A stretch of DNA of 8,084 nucleotides, from NCBI GenBank assembly GCA_003520455.1, contig DOUV01000001.1, forward strand, positions 1 through 8,084, written 5' to 3'. The notes under the pieces were generated by a model that was given only the letters and a program-made list of their open reading frames with translations, ran no database searches and was not told where the DNA came from. Positions 1 to 6,266 of this stretch are shown one piece after another. A program made the translations under genes and the position numbers. Every line of letters starts with the position of its first letter. Position 1 is the stretch's first letter. The stretch is from Chloroflexota bacterium (lineage in GTDB: Bacteria > Chloroflexota > Anaerolineae > Ardenticatenales > Ardenticatenaceae).

Positions 1-629
1 TAGGCGTCGAGGGCCTCACGGGAGAGTGACGCGGCCATCGGCGTCAGGACGCCGCCGGGCGCGACGGCGTTGACGAGGACGTTGTCGGGTGCCAGGACGT
101 GCGCAAGTGAGCGCGTCATCGTCAGGATGGCGCCCTTCGTGGTGGAGTAGACGACCGATGTTTGGGGCTGGAAGCCGCCGGTGAAGGCCGCCAGGGAGGT
201 GAAGTGGACGATGCGACCCCAGCGGGCCGCTCGCATCGGCGCGGACACCGCCCGCGAGACGAGGAATGCGCTTTTCAGATTGGCGTCCATGTAGCGTTGC
301 CAGGCAGGCTCATCGACCCGTTCAAAGGGCAACCGCAGATGGATCGCGGCAGTGTGGACGAGGATGTCGAGCCGGCCGAAGGCCGACATGGTCTGCTCGA
401 TCAACTGCTCGACATCCTCGGGGCGGGTAAGGTCGGCTACGACGGAGAGGTGGCCCGGTTCGCGGCTCATCGAAGCGAATGCGGTCTGCAGGCGCGCCCG
501 GTCCACGTCGCAGGCCACGACGTGTGTCCCGGCTCCCGCAAAGGCCCGCAGGCAGGCACTTCCAATCCCACCGGCGGCACCCGTGACGATCGCGATGCGC
601 CCTTCGAGACCCGATGCGAGGCTCCACAT
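1..629 (-). CDS. Short-chain dehydrogenase/reductase (SDR), 3' end outside window
   Basis: Classical SDR oxidoreductase, expected to interconvert an alcohol and a ketone with NAD(H) in the cytoplasm. About 209 codons are present of a usual 250 or so; the C-terminal substrate-binding part lies beyond the left edge. Reading from the ATG at 629, the Rossmann nucleotide-binding motif TGAAGGIG is at residues 16-23. Asp41 at the end of the second beta strand favours NAD over NADP. The active-site set is complete: Asn117, Ser145, Tyr161 and Lys165 (YSTTK), followed by NAVAPGGV at 187-194. The usual NNAG motif is replaced by HTAA (92-95). The start is supported by AGAGGGGAGT (647-638), with nine bases between it and the ATG. 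The gene follows the ABC binding-protein gene after a 196-bp gap that holds a strong hairpin, so it may be a separate unit or a read-through member of the locus. Family is certain; substrate is unknown. Confidence 0.9.
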   Translation of the reverse strand, partial: MWSLASGLEGRIAIVTGAAGGIGSACLRAFAGAGTHVVACDVDRARLQTAFASMSREPGHLSVVADLTRPEDVEQLIEQTMSAFGRLDILVHTAAIHLRLPFERVDEPAWQRYMDANLKSAFLVSRAVSAPMRAARWGRIVHFTSLAAFTGGFQPQTSVVYSTTKGAILTMTRSLAHVLAPDNVLVNAVAPGGVLTPMAASLSREALDA

Positions 630-745
630 TCGATGCGACTCCCCTCTTTGGTCAGTGCGCTGTTCTGACACATCGACGGTTGTGGTTCATGACCATGCCG
701 GTAGCAAGGTGCAAAAGCGTGTTTGCCAGGTTCCTGACAGAAGAG

Positions 746-791
746 CCTTGCCAGGGCAGCCTGGGCCCGGCTACTGGCTGCCCTGGCAAGG
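746..791 (-). terminator. Perfect 16-bp hairpin after the binding-protein gene
   Basis: The arm CCTTGCCAGGGCAGCC (746-761) is perfectly complementary to 776-791, with a 14-nt loop. It begins 34 bases past the stop codon of the substrate-binding-protein gene. There is no clean T-run after the stem on the minus strand (CTCTTCTG follows), so it may be a weak or factor-assisted terminator, or an mRNA 3'-end stabiliser. A second small stem (794-798 with 804-808) lies just before it. A partial copy of one arm (CCTGGCAAA, 730-722 on the minus strand) could give an alternative pairing. I see no convincing promoter for the SDR gene in the rest of the 630-825 gap. Confidence 0.55.
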
Positions 792-825
792 TTGAGCCTG
801 CACGGCTCTGCCAGCAAGACCAGGA

Positions 826-1983
826 CTACTGGAGTGGTGGGACGCTCGCGCAGTCGCGCTTTACCTCAACGCGCCCAAGCTCGTTCTGGGCAGCCTTGAG
901 CGGGCCGTCGTTGTAGTACTCGGAGGCCGGTGGCAGCTTCTCGATGAGCTTGTTCTCCAACATCCACTTGCCGTCGTTGGCCGCGATATACTCCGTATCG
1001 AGGTCGCCGTTAGGGTTCATCCACGGCCACTGGTCGGTGCCGTACAACTCGCGGATGATCCCCTCATCAACCCTGGTCCACTTGCTGACCGTCTGGATGA
1101 CCCGTTCCTTGTTGGCGGGGTCCAGGTAGTAGCGCACGCCTTCGAGCCAGGCGGCGAGCCAGGCCTGGGCCCACTTGCCGCCGTCACGCGCGGTGAATTC
1201 CTGCGAGAAAATCATCTCACCCAACTGTTGGCCGGGGAGGACCTGGTGCATGGCAATGATGCGCTTGGCCGTGCCATCGCGGATGGCCTGGACCGTCAGG
1301 GGTTCCGCGACGAAGCCGGCATCAATTGCGCCGGTCTTCAGGGCGTTGACCGTATCCGGATAGGAGAGCGTCACGATCTCCACGTCGGAGAGTTTCATGT
1401 TCTCCTTCGAGAGAATGAGGCTTAACCAGTATTCGGTACCGGAACCGCGGGCGATAATGGCGATCTTCTTGCCCTTCAGGTCCGCTGGGGTCTTGACACC
1501 CTCATCGTAAAGCGACGAGCGCACAATGAGCATGTTGTCCGAGGAGCAGCGGTACTGCATGCGATCGGATACGGCGCGTACTTTCAAGCCCGAATTGATG
1601 GCGTTGAAGAACGCGGCTGAGGTGCCGACGATATTGGCATCGAGCTTGCCCTGGGATTGGACACCCAGGAGATCGTACGGGTTGGCATTCGTGGTGTATT
1701 CATTTTTGATGCCACGTTTGGCAAAGTAGCCCAACTCGTCGGCCAGGTAGAGCGGCCCGAGAGCGACGATCGGTACGTAGGCCATTGTCACCGTGGTGAG
1801 ATCGCCCGCGGCCGCTTCGGTCGGTTGAGCGCTTGCCTGGGTTGGTTGGGCGCTCGCTTCGGTCGGTTGAGAGGGTACTGCCTGGGGTGTTGCCGCCTGC
1901 CCGCACGCGCTGACGATAAGCACCAAGATCATCAGCAGCGTGAGCACTGCGCTGCGAACTGCAAACCTGCCTTGTCTGTTCAT
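826..1983 (-). CDS. NMT1/THI5-like ABC transporter substrate-binding lipoprotein (NitT/TauT type)
   Basis: Extracytoplasmic binding protein that captures the substrate and delivers it to the permease encoded upstream. It has 385 residues. A basic N-terminus and a hydrophobic stretch (about 12-24) lead to the lipobox VSAC, with Cys27 as the lipidated residue. A low-complexity Gln/Pro/Thr/Glu/Ala linker (about 28-60) tethers the folded domain. That domain starts with the typical VTMAYVPIVALGPLYLADE stretch (65-83), then GYFAKRGI (85-92), a DLKGKKIAI strand (168-176) and an AEPLT segment (226-230), all characteristic of NMT1/THI5-like proteins. I chose the ATG at 1983 because GGAGG (1995-1991) lies seven bases upstream; an in-frame ATG nine codons earlier (2010) lacks such a site and would spoil the signal peptide. 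Known ligands of this group include nitrate, taurine and other sulfonates, and thiamine-pyrimidine precursors. The ligand here cannot be decided. Confidence 0.93.
   Translation of the reverse strand: MNRQGRFAVRSAVLTLLMILVLIVSACGQAATPQAVPSQPTEASAQPTQASAQPTEAAAGDLTTVTMAYVPIVALGPLYLADELGYFAKRGIKNEYTTNANPYDLLGVQSQGKLDANIVGTSAAFFNAINSGLKVRAVSDRMQYRCSSDNMLIVRSSLYDEGVKTPADLKGKKIAIIARGSGTEYWLSLILSKENMKLSDVEIVTLSYPDTVNALKTGAIDAGFVAEPLTVQAIRDGTAKRIIAMHQVLPGQQLGEMIFSQEFTARDGGKWAQAWLAAWLEGVRYYLDPANKERVIQTVSKWTRVDEGIIRELYGTDQWPWMNPNGDLDTEYIAANDGKWMLENKLIEKLPPASEYYNDGPLKAAQNELGRVEVKRDCASVPPLQ
1807..1869 (-). repeat. Three 21-bp tandem repeats encoding the lipoprotein linker
   Basis: Residues 39-59 of the binding protein read QPTEASA, QPTQASA, QPTEAAA, three heptapeptide units encoded by 21-bp near-repeats. 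They form the flexible spacer between the lipid anchor and the ligand-binding domain. Such a repeat can expand or contract in frame, so linker length may vary between strains. Confidence 0.8.
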
Positions 1984-1986
1984 CTT

Positions 1987-1995
1987 CTCTCCTCC
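1987..1995 (-). promoter_or_regulatory. Shine-Dalgarno that fixes the binding-protein start
   Basis: The minus strand reads GGAGGAGAG immediately before AAG-ATG. This strong site places translation initiation at 1983 rather than at the ATG at 2010. Confidence 0.75.
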
Positions 1996-2040
1996 GCTAC
2001 GCTGGTTCACATGGGGTCGAGACGCGCGACATCGTGAGCT

Positions 2041-2062
2041 TTATTCCATACCGCGCCTCCTT
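2041..2062 (-). promoter_or_regulatory. Minimal upstream ORF (Met-Glu-stop) with strong RBS before the binding-protein gene
   Basis: In the 120-bp gap between the permease and binding-protein genes, the minus strand carries AAGGAGG (2062-2056), six bases, then ATG GAA TAA (2049-2041). The ATG is in frame with the binding-protein start 66 bases downstream. A ribosome could initiate here, stop after two codons, and remain near the real start. This may be chance, a translational-control element, or the remains of an older start. I see no promoter or strong terminator in this gap. Confidence 0.35.
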
Positions 2063-2103
2063 CGCGTGCCGGCGTGCCTGTGACGTCCAGGCGTGGGTCA
2101 CGC

Positions 2104-2985
2104 CTATAGCTGTTTCTGGGTCGCCTTCGACCACCCGAAGAAGCGGCGCTCGATGGCCAGCATCGCGTTCGTCGTCAAGAAGCCGATGGTAACGATCACG
2201 ATGAGGGTTGCGTACATGTTGTCAATCTGGTAGATCTGCCAGTAGATCCAGGTTTGGGCGCCGATTCCGTCGGAGGCGGCGACAAACTCGCCCGCGACGG
2301 CGCCCAGCAGAGCCAGGCCGAGGCCCAGGCGCAGACCCGCAAAAATCGTTGGGAGGGCTCCGGGCAGGGCGATCTTCCAGAGAATCTGGCGATTACTGGC
2401 CCCAAGGTTGCGGGCCATCATCACCAGGCGCTCGTCGACCTGGCGCACCCCCGCGAGGGTGTTCACGATCGCCGGATAGAAGCAGACGATGGCTGAGAGG
2501 GCGATGATCGGCGGCGAGCCAAGTCCGAAGATCACGAGCAATAGCGGGAGTATCGCGATGTGGGGGATGGGGTAGGTCAGGGAGATCAACGGGTCGAGGA
2601 GCGCGGAGAGCCAGCCGATACGGGCCATCAGGACTCCAATTGCCACGGCTGGCACCGTACCGATGGTAAAGCCGAGCGCCACGCGGCGGATTGTGATGCC
2701 CAGGTGCTGGGCGATTACTCCCTCCTGCACGAGGTGGACTAACGCCCTGGCGATACGGCTGGGCGCCGGGAAAAAGATCGGGTCGATCACCCCGAGCGCA
2801 CTGCCGATTTCCCACAGCAGGATCACCGCAATGACGGGCAAGATCGTTCCGAGCGGCGAGTGCATGAGGCGCTCAGTACGGGTCGGCCCGGTCTTGATGC
2901 GCGAGGGGGCGGCAATCTCCAGGCTTACTTCCTCGGCAACCGGCTCCGCATCGCGGCCGGCCACGCGGGCTGAGGGCGCTGGCAC
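2104..2985 (-). CDS. ABC transporter permease, NitT/TauT (SsuC/TauC-like) family
   Basis: Inner-membrane channel subunit of the importer, 293 residues. An unusually long polar N-terminus (about 1-45) precedes the membrane part. Hydrophobic segments are at roughly 47-65, 101-121, 143-156, 158-177, 213-233 and 259-277, matching the six-helix BPD_transp_1 core. The EAA-type loop that contacts the ATPase is clear: ARNLGASNRQILWKIALPGA (191-210), followed by LPTIFAGLRLGLGLAL. The start is GTG at 2985, only two bases after the TAA of the ATPase gene (TAA-GC-GTG). No strong ribosome site is adjacent; GGAG lies about 13 bases upstream, so translation is probably coupled to the ATPase gene. The binding-protein gene follows after 120 bp. 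The family is clear from length, loop and neighbours; the transported compound is not. Confidence 0.95.
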   Translation of the reverse strand: MPAPSARVAGRDAEPVAEEVSLEIAAPSRIKTGPTRTERLMHSPLGTILPVIAVILLWEIGSALGVIDPIFFPAPSRIARALVHLVQEGVIAQHLGITIRRVALGFTIGTVPAVAIGVLMARIGWLSALLDPLISLTYPIPHIAILPLLLVIFGLGSPPIIALSAIVCFYPAIVNTLAGVRQVDERLVMMARNLGASNRQILWKIALPGALPTIFAGLRLGLGLALLGAVAGEFVAASDGIGAQTWIYWQIYQIDNMYATLIVIVTIGFLTTNAMLAIERRFFGWSKATQKQL

Positions 2986-2987
2986 GC

Positions 2988-3770
2988 TTATGGCGCTGCT
3001 CCATTCCCCGAGTTGACGAGCGCCCGTCTCAGCAGGTCCCAGATGTGCAGGCGTAACTCGACGAAACGGGAATCACGTTCAACCTCGATCGTGCGTGGGC
3101 GTGGAAATGGCACCTCGACCTCTTCCACCAGTTGCGCCGGGCGGCTACTCAGCACGAGGACGCGATCGCCCAAGAAGAGCGCCTCTTCGATGTTATGTGT
3201 GATGAAGACGACCGTCTTCTGGTCGCGCATCCAGAGATTGGTCAACTCCTCCTGAAGGACAACGCGCGTCTGGGCATCGACCGCCGCGAAGGGTTCGTCC
3301 ATCAGAAGCACTTCCGGGTCGTTGGTCAGCGCTCGGGCGATGCCGACGCGCTGGCGCATGCCGCCGGACAACTGATGGGGGTAGTGGCTCTCGAACCCCT
3401 CGATACCCATCAGCCGCAGGTGCCCACGGGCCGCCTCGTGGCGGGTCCGCTTGTCGACCCCTCGAATCTCAAGCCCAAAGGCGACGTTATCGAGGACCGT
3501 CTTCCAGGGGATGAGGGCGTACTCCTGCCACACGATCGTGGTGATCGGGCCACTGGACGTTCGTTGCCCCTTGAACTCGATTCGTCCGGCAGTGGGGCTC
3601 TCCAGCCCGCCCATCATGGTCAGGAGCGTTGATTTGCCGCAACCACTCGGCCCAACCACGCAGAGGAACTCTCGCTCTCGTACCGTGCAAGAGAAGTTGT
3701 CCAGCACTTTGAGTGGTGGCCGGTTGGGAGTGAAATACGTCTTGCTGAGCTGCTTGACCGCAACAATCAT
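2988..3770 (-). CDS. ABC transporter ATP-binding protein, NitT/TauT (SsuB/TauB-like) family
   Basis: Cytoplasmic ATPase that powers the importer; 260 residues, normal for the family. All nucleotide-binding motifs are intact: Walker A GPSGCGKST (40-48), Q-loop Gln82, signature LSGGMRQR (134-141), Walker B VLLMDEP (154-160) with catalytic Glu159, D-loop AAVDA (162-166) and switch His192. The WQEYALIPWKTVLDNVAFGL segment (81-100), with its 'L-PW-TV-DNVAFGL' pattern, is typical of the nitrate/sulfonate/taurine branch. The ATG at 3770 has AGGG (3780-3777) six bases upstream. It is the first gene of the transport block, two bases before the permease gene, and lies 94 bp after the PuuE-like gene across a terminator-like hairpin. 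Confidence 0.96.
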   Translation of the reverse strand: MIVAVKQLSKTYFTPNRPPLKVLDNFSCTVREREFLCVVGPSGCGKSTLLTMMGGLESPTAGRIEFKGQRTSSGPITTIVWQEYALIPWKTVLDNVAFGLEIRGVDKRTRHEAARGHLRLMGIEGFESHYPHQLSGGMRQRVGIARALTNDPEVLLMDEPFAAVDAQTRVVLQEELTNLWMRDQKTVVFITHNIEEALFLGDRVLVLSSRPAQLVEEVEVPFPRPRTIEVERDSRFVELRLHIWDLLRRALVNSGNGAAP

Positions 3771-3793
3771 CCGCTACCCTCTCGGAAAGGACT

Positions 3794-3843
3794 AAAACGG
3801 TGGGCTCGCGAGCGCGCGGCAAGTGTGCGTTCGCGAACCCACC
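3794..3843 (-). terminator. Terminator/attenuator-like hairpin between catabolic and transport genes
   Basis: The arm GGTGGGCTCGCGA (3799-3811) pairs with TCGCGAACCCACC (3831-3843), 12 of 13 positions matching, around a 19-nt loop. On the minus strand the stem is followed by GTTTTAG, a short T-run. It starts 21 bases past the stop of the PuuE-like gene and ends close to the ribosome site of the ATPase gene. There is no room for a normal promoter after it, so it more likely attenuates read-through or protects the upstream mRNA than fully separates two operons. Confidence 0.5.
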
Positions 3844-3864
3844 ACCCAATTCTTCTGGTCGCCG

Positions 3865-4842
3865 TCACGGCACAAAGGAATCATGGTGCTCGAGCCACCA
3901 CCGCGCGATATCGATGCGCCGGGCGAACCAAACATTCCCGAGGTTGAGCGCATACTCGATGAGCTCGCGCAGAGCGTGAGTCCGCCCCGCCTGCCCAATC
4001 CAACGCGGGTGGAGTCCGAGCGAGATCATGCGAGGATGCGTCTCGCCCTCCTCCCAAAGGTATTGGATCCCGCGGCGGCAGTTCTCGAAGTAGTCCCAGG
4101 GACTCGAGTAGCCCGGCGAGAGCACGAAGCGACCGTCGTTGTAGGTGTGCGTGTACGGAAGCACGAGATGGCGCTTCTCGCCGACGCGGACGAAATACGG
4201 GAGATCGTCGTTGTAGGCGTTCGAGTCATAGAGAAAGCCGCCTTCTTCGACCAGCAACTCGCGGGTGTGGATCCCAGGCCCGTAGCGGGTGTACCAGCCA
4301 TAGGGACGAACGCCGCAGCTCTTCTCGATGGAAGCGACGGCCTTGTGGATCCGCTCCCGCTCTTCCTCGACACTCATCTCCCATGGTTCGTCCCAGCGCC
4401 AGCCGTGGGAGCACGGTTCGTGGCCGTACTCCTGGATCGCCTCGCCGACGGCCGGGTTCCGCTCCAGAGCCAGGGCGCACGCGAAGAAGGTGGCTTTGAC
4501 ATCGTACTCCGCGAAGAGTCGCAGCAGCCGCCAGATGCCGGCGCGGCTGCCGTACTCGTAGATCGATTCGGTGCTCAGGTCGCGGACGTCGGGTCGCATG
4601 GCGTACGCGATCTCGCCGTAGCCCTCATTGCGCCCGTCCCCATCTGGAATGTTGTACTCTGAGCCCTCTTCATAGTTCACGACCAGGCTAATCGCGAGCC
4701 GGGCGTTGTTCGGCCACCGCGCGCGCGGAATATGACGGCCATAGCCAACAAAGTCACGCTCGGTGCCCGGCCGCATCTGAGTGCGGGCTGCCTCCCTGGC
4801 CTCTTCCGGCGTCAATCGCGCCCCGTGAGCTTGTTCAGCCAT
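3865..4842 (-). CDS. Polysaccharide-deacetylase-fold hydrolase, PuuE-like (cofactor-independent allantoinase type)
   Basis: NodB/CE4-fold protein of 325 residues, matching the PuuE length. Numbering from the longer start at 4845, it begins with RDFVGYGRHIPRARWP (30-45), close to the N-terminus I recall for PuuE allantoinase. NYEEG (57-61) stands where metal-dependent deacetylases have a D-D-containing motif. SHGWRW (146-151) has Trp where they have the second metal-binding His. ESIYEYGSRAGIWRLLRLF (93-111), GWYTRYGPGIHTRELL (183-198), EEGGFLYDSNAYNDDLPY (200-217), SLGLHPR (275-281) and RRIDIARWW (309-317) also fit. The metal triad is therefore incomplete, as in PuuE, which opens the hydantoin ring of allantoin. 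The exact substrate is uncertain: no uricase or allantoicase gene is visible. The gene is coupled to the MmgE/PrpD gene. I prefer the ATG at 4842 because GGAGGT is five bases upstream; the ATG at 4845 would leave only two. Confidence 0.88.
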   Translation of the reverse strand: MAEQAHGARLTPEEAREAARTQMRPGTERDFVGYGRHIPRARWPNNARLAISLVVNYEEGSEYNIPDGDGRNEGYGEIAYAMRPDVRDLSTESIYEYGSRAGIWRLLRLFAEYDVKATFFACALALERNPAVGEAIQEYGHEPCSHGWRWDEPWEMSVEEERERIHKAVASIEKSCGVRPYGWYTRYGPGIHTRELLVEEGGFLYDSNAYNDDLPYFVRVGEKRHLVLPYTHTYNDGRFVLSPGYSSPWDYFENCRRGIQYLWEEGETHPRMISLGLHPRWIGQAGRTHALRELIEYALNLGNVWFARRIDIARWWLEHHDSFVP

Positions 4843-6266
4843 CATTTACCTCCATCTTGTTCATCGCTCCCGTGCGTCTGCAGGGGACGGGCCGCGTCCG
4901 TGAGCGTTCGGATGCTCTCGAGAGCGGCAGCGTTCCGGCAGAGAGTTGCGAGAGTCGCTGCTCGCTCGGTCCCAAGGATCGGCGCGGTGAGTTCGAGGAA
5001 CTTCGCATTCAACGCCTCATCGCTTGCCGGGTTCTCGGCATCACCTGGCGGCATGTCGCGGCGCTCGGCGGTCGAACTCCCGTCGTCCAGTTCAAATTCG
5101 ACAAGGGAAGGCCGGGCTCCGGGATACTCACGGTCGAGGACGGGATCGATCTCGACGTGAACGCGGCGCATGAGGTCGTGCAGGCGCGGGTCGTCCAGGT
5201 CCTGCTCGTGCAGTGCCTGGAGCCGTCTGTCGGGCGAGAGCAGGCGCGCTGCCACCACAAAGGGGATACTGAACTTGGCCGCCAGCGTTGTTCGGGGCGC
5301 CTGGTCTGAGAGCTCGGCTGCCAATCCATAGGTCCGCACCGTCACCCGGCGCACAGTAGCGGTGTGGGGCAGGCGGGAGCGGATCGCGTCGACCGCTTCG
5401 ATGGTCGTGATAGTATGCGCGCAGACCGGCTGGAATTTGAAATAGTTGTTGAGGATCTCGAACTCGATCTCATCGCCGTCCAGCCCGGCAGCCAATCGCT
5501 CGGGCTTGAAGGCCAACGAGCCGCGTGGCCCGAAATATTCTGTCAGCGTGCCCTGCGAGGCTGTCATCCCGGCCCGAGTGCCGTAGGCCACCGTGACGGC
5601 CGTTTGAGCGCCCATACCGGCGTAGAGGTGATGGGCCGTGACGCCGTCGGTCGCGGTGCGAGTCCAGGGCGTGAGCGTCAGGGTCGCTGCCGCCTCAATG
5701 GCCTGGACCAGCGTCGCCTGGTCGGCGTCCAGCAGTTTGGCACCGGCGACCGCCGCCGCGATGGTGGGCCAGTGGCCGTGCGCGTGGATGCCAGGGTGGA
5801 GTGGTCGCATCGCTTCGCCCAGACGCACGGCCACCTCGTAGCCGGCGACCAACGCCGTCAGGAGGGCCTTGCCGCCCCGACCTTCACGCTCAGCGATGGC
5901 CAGCAGGGCCGGGAAGATGTGGATCCCCGGATGCCCCAGCGCGCGGCGGTGCCCCTCGTCGATTTGAGTCACAGTGCAGGCGGCGGCGTTGAAGAGCGCC
6001 GCCTGTCCCGGATCGCAGCGGTGGCGGGTGCCGAGGATGGTCGCCGGCCCGGTGCGCGCGGCGCCGAGCAACTCCGTTCGGAAGGCATTCAAGAAAGGGT
6101 CTTGCGCCCCCCAGATGATGACCCCGACCATGTCGAGGAGGATGCCAGCGGCATGCTGTTGCACGCGTTCCGGCAGGCGATCATAGGTGAGGCGGTGCAC
6201 GAAGGCCGCGAGTCCTTTGACCGGGCCGATCATTTCAAGGGAGGGGGAAGTATCAAGGGTTGTCAT
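4842..6266 (-). CDS. MmgE/PrpD family protein (2-methylcitrate dehydratase / cis-aconitate decarboxylase superfamily)
   Basis: Full-length member (474 residues) of the family whose known members dehydrate 2-methylcitrate or decarboxylate cis-aconitate. Signature blocks: IDEGHRRALGHPGIHIFPALL (102-122), GYEVAVRLGEAMRP (142-155), HGHWPTIAAAVAGAKLL (163-179), YAGMGAQTAVTVAYGTRAGM (215-234), FKFQPVCAHTITTIEAV (276-292) and AKFSIPFVVAARLL (330-343). By-eye alignment to mammalian ACOD1/IRG1 keeps His112 (H103), His165 (H159) and His284 (H277), but puts Gln101 at the catalytic Asp93 position and His212 at the Lys207 position. The reaction is therefore probably not that of the characterised enzymes. 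The start at 6266 overlaps the dehydrogenase stop (ATGA); the ribosome site is weak (AAGG about 14 bases upstream), suggesting coupling. The next gene overlaps its stop. Confidence 0.92.
   Translation of the reverse strand: MTTLDTSPSLEMIGPVKGLAAFVHRLTYDRLPERVQQHAAGILLDMVGVIIWGAQDPFLNAFRTELLGAARTGPATILGTRHRCDPGQAALFNAAACTVTQIDEGHRRALGHPGIHIFPALLAIAEREGRGGKALLTALVAGYEVAVRLGEAMRPLHPGIHAHGHWPTIAAAVAGAKLLDADQATLVQAIEAAATLTLTPWTRTATDGVTAHHLYAGMGAQTAVTVAYGTRAGMTASQGTLTEYFGPRGSLAFKPERLAAGLDGDEIEFEILNNYFKFQPVCAHTITTIEAVDAIRSRLPHTATVRRVTVRTYGLAAELSDQAPRTTLAAKFSIPFVVAARLLSPDRRLQALHEQDLDDPRLHDLMRRVHVEIDPVLDREYPGARPSLVEFELDDGSSTAERRDMPPGDAENPASDEALNAKFLELTAPILGTERAATLATLCRNAAALESIRTLTDAARPLQTHGSDEQDGGK
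4848..4853 (-). promoter_or_regulatory. Shine-Dalgarno inside the end of the MmgE/PrpD gene
   Basis: The minus strand reads GGAGGT-AA-ATGATG. The first ATG (4845) overlaps the upstream TGA stop as ATGA and is only two bases from GGAGGT. The second ATG (4842) shares one base with that stop (TGATG) and is five bases away, so the second is the better start. Either way, termination and re-initiation are coupled. Confidence 0.65.

Noticed and set aside
322..627. Minus-strand 101-codon ORF in another frame of the SDR gene
   Set aside because: The neighbouring frame from 629 gives a complete SDR motif set and has a ribosome site; this frame gives only an Arg/Pro-rich product.
3823..4662. Plus-strand ORF of 279 codons opposite the PuuE-like gene
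   Set aside because: Mirror-frame artefact of high GC at third codon positions; no motif and no plausible ribosome site.
3865..4842. Classical metal-dependent polysaccharide or peptidoglycan deacetylase
   Set aside because: The metal-binding Asp and second His are absent, there is no signal peptide, and the conserved blocks match PuuE-type proteins better.
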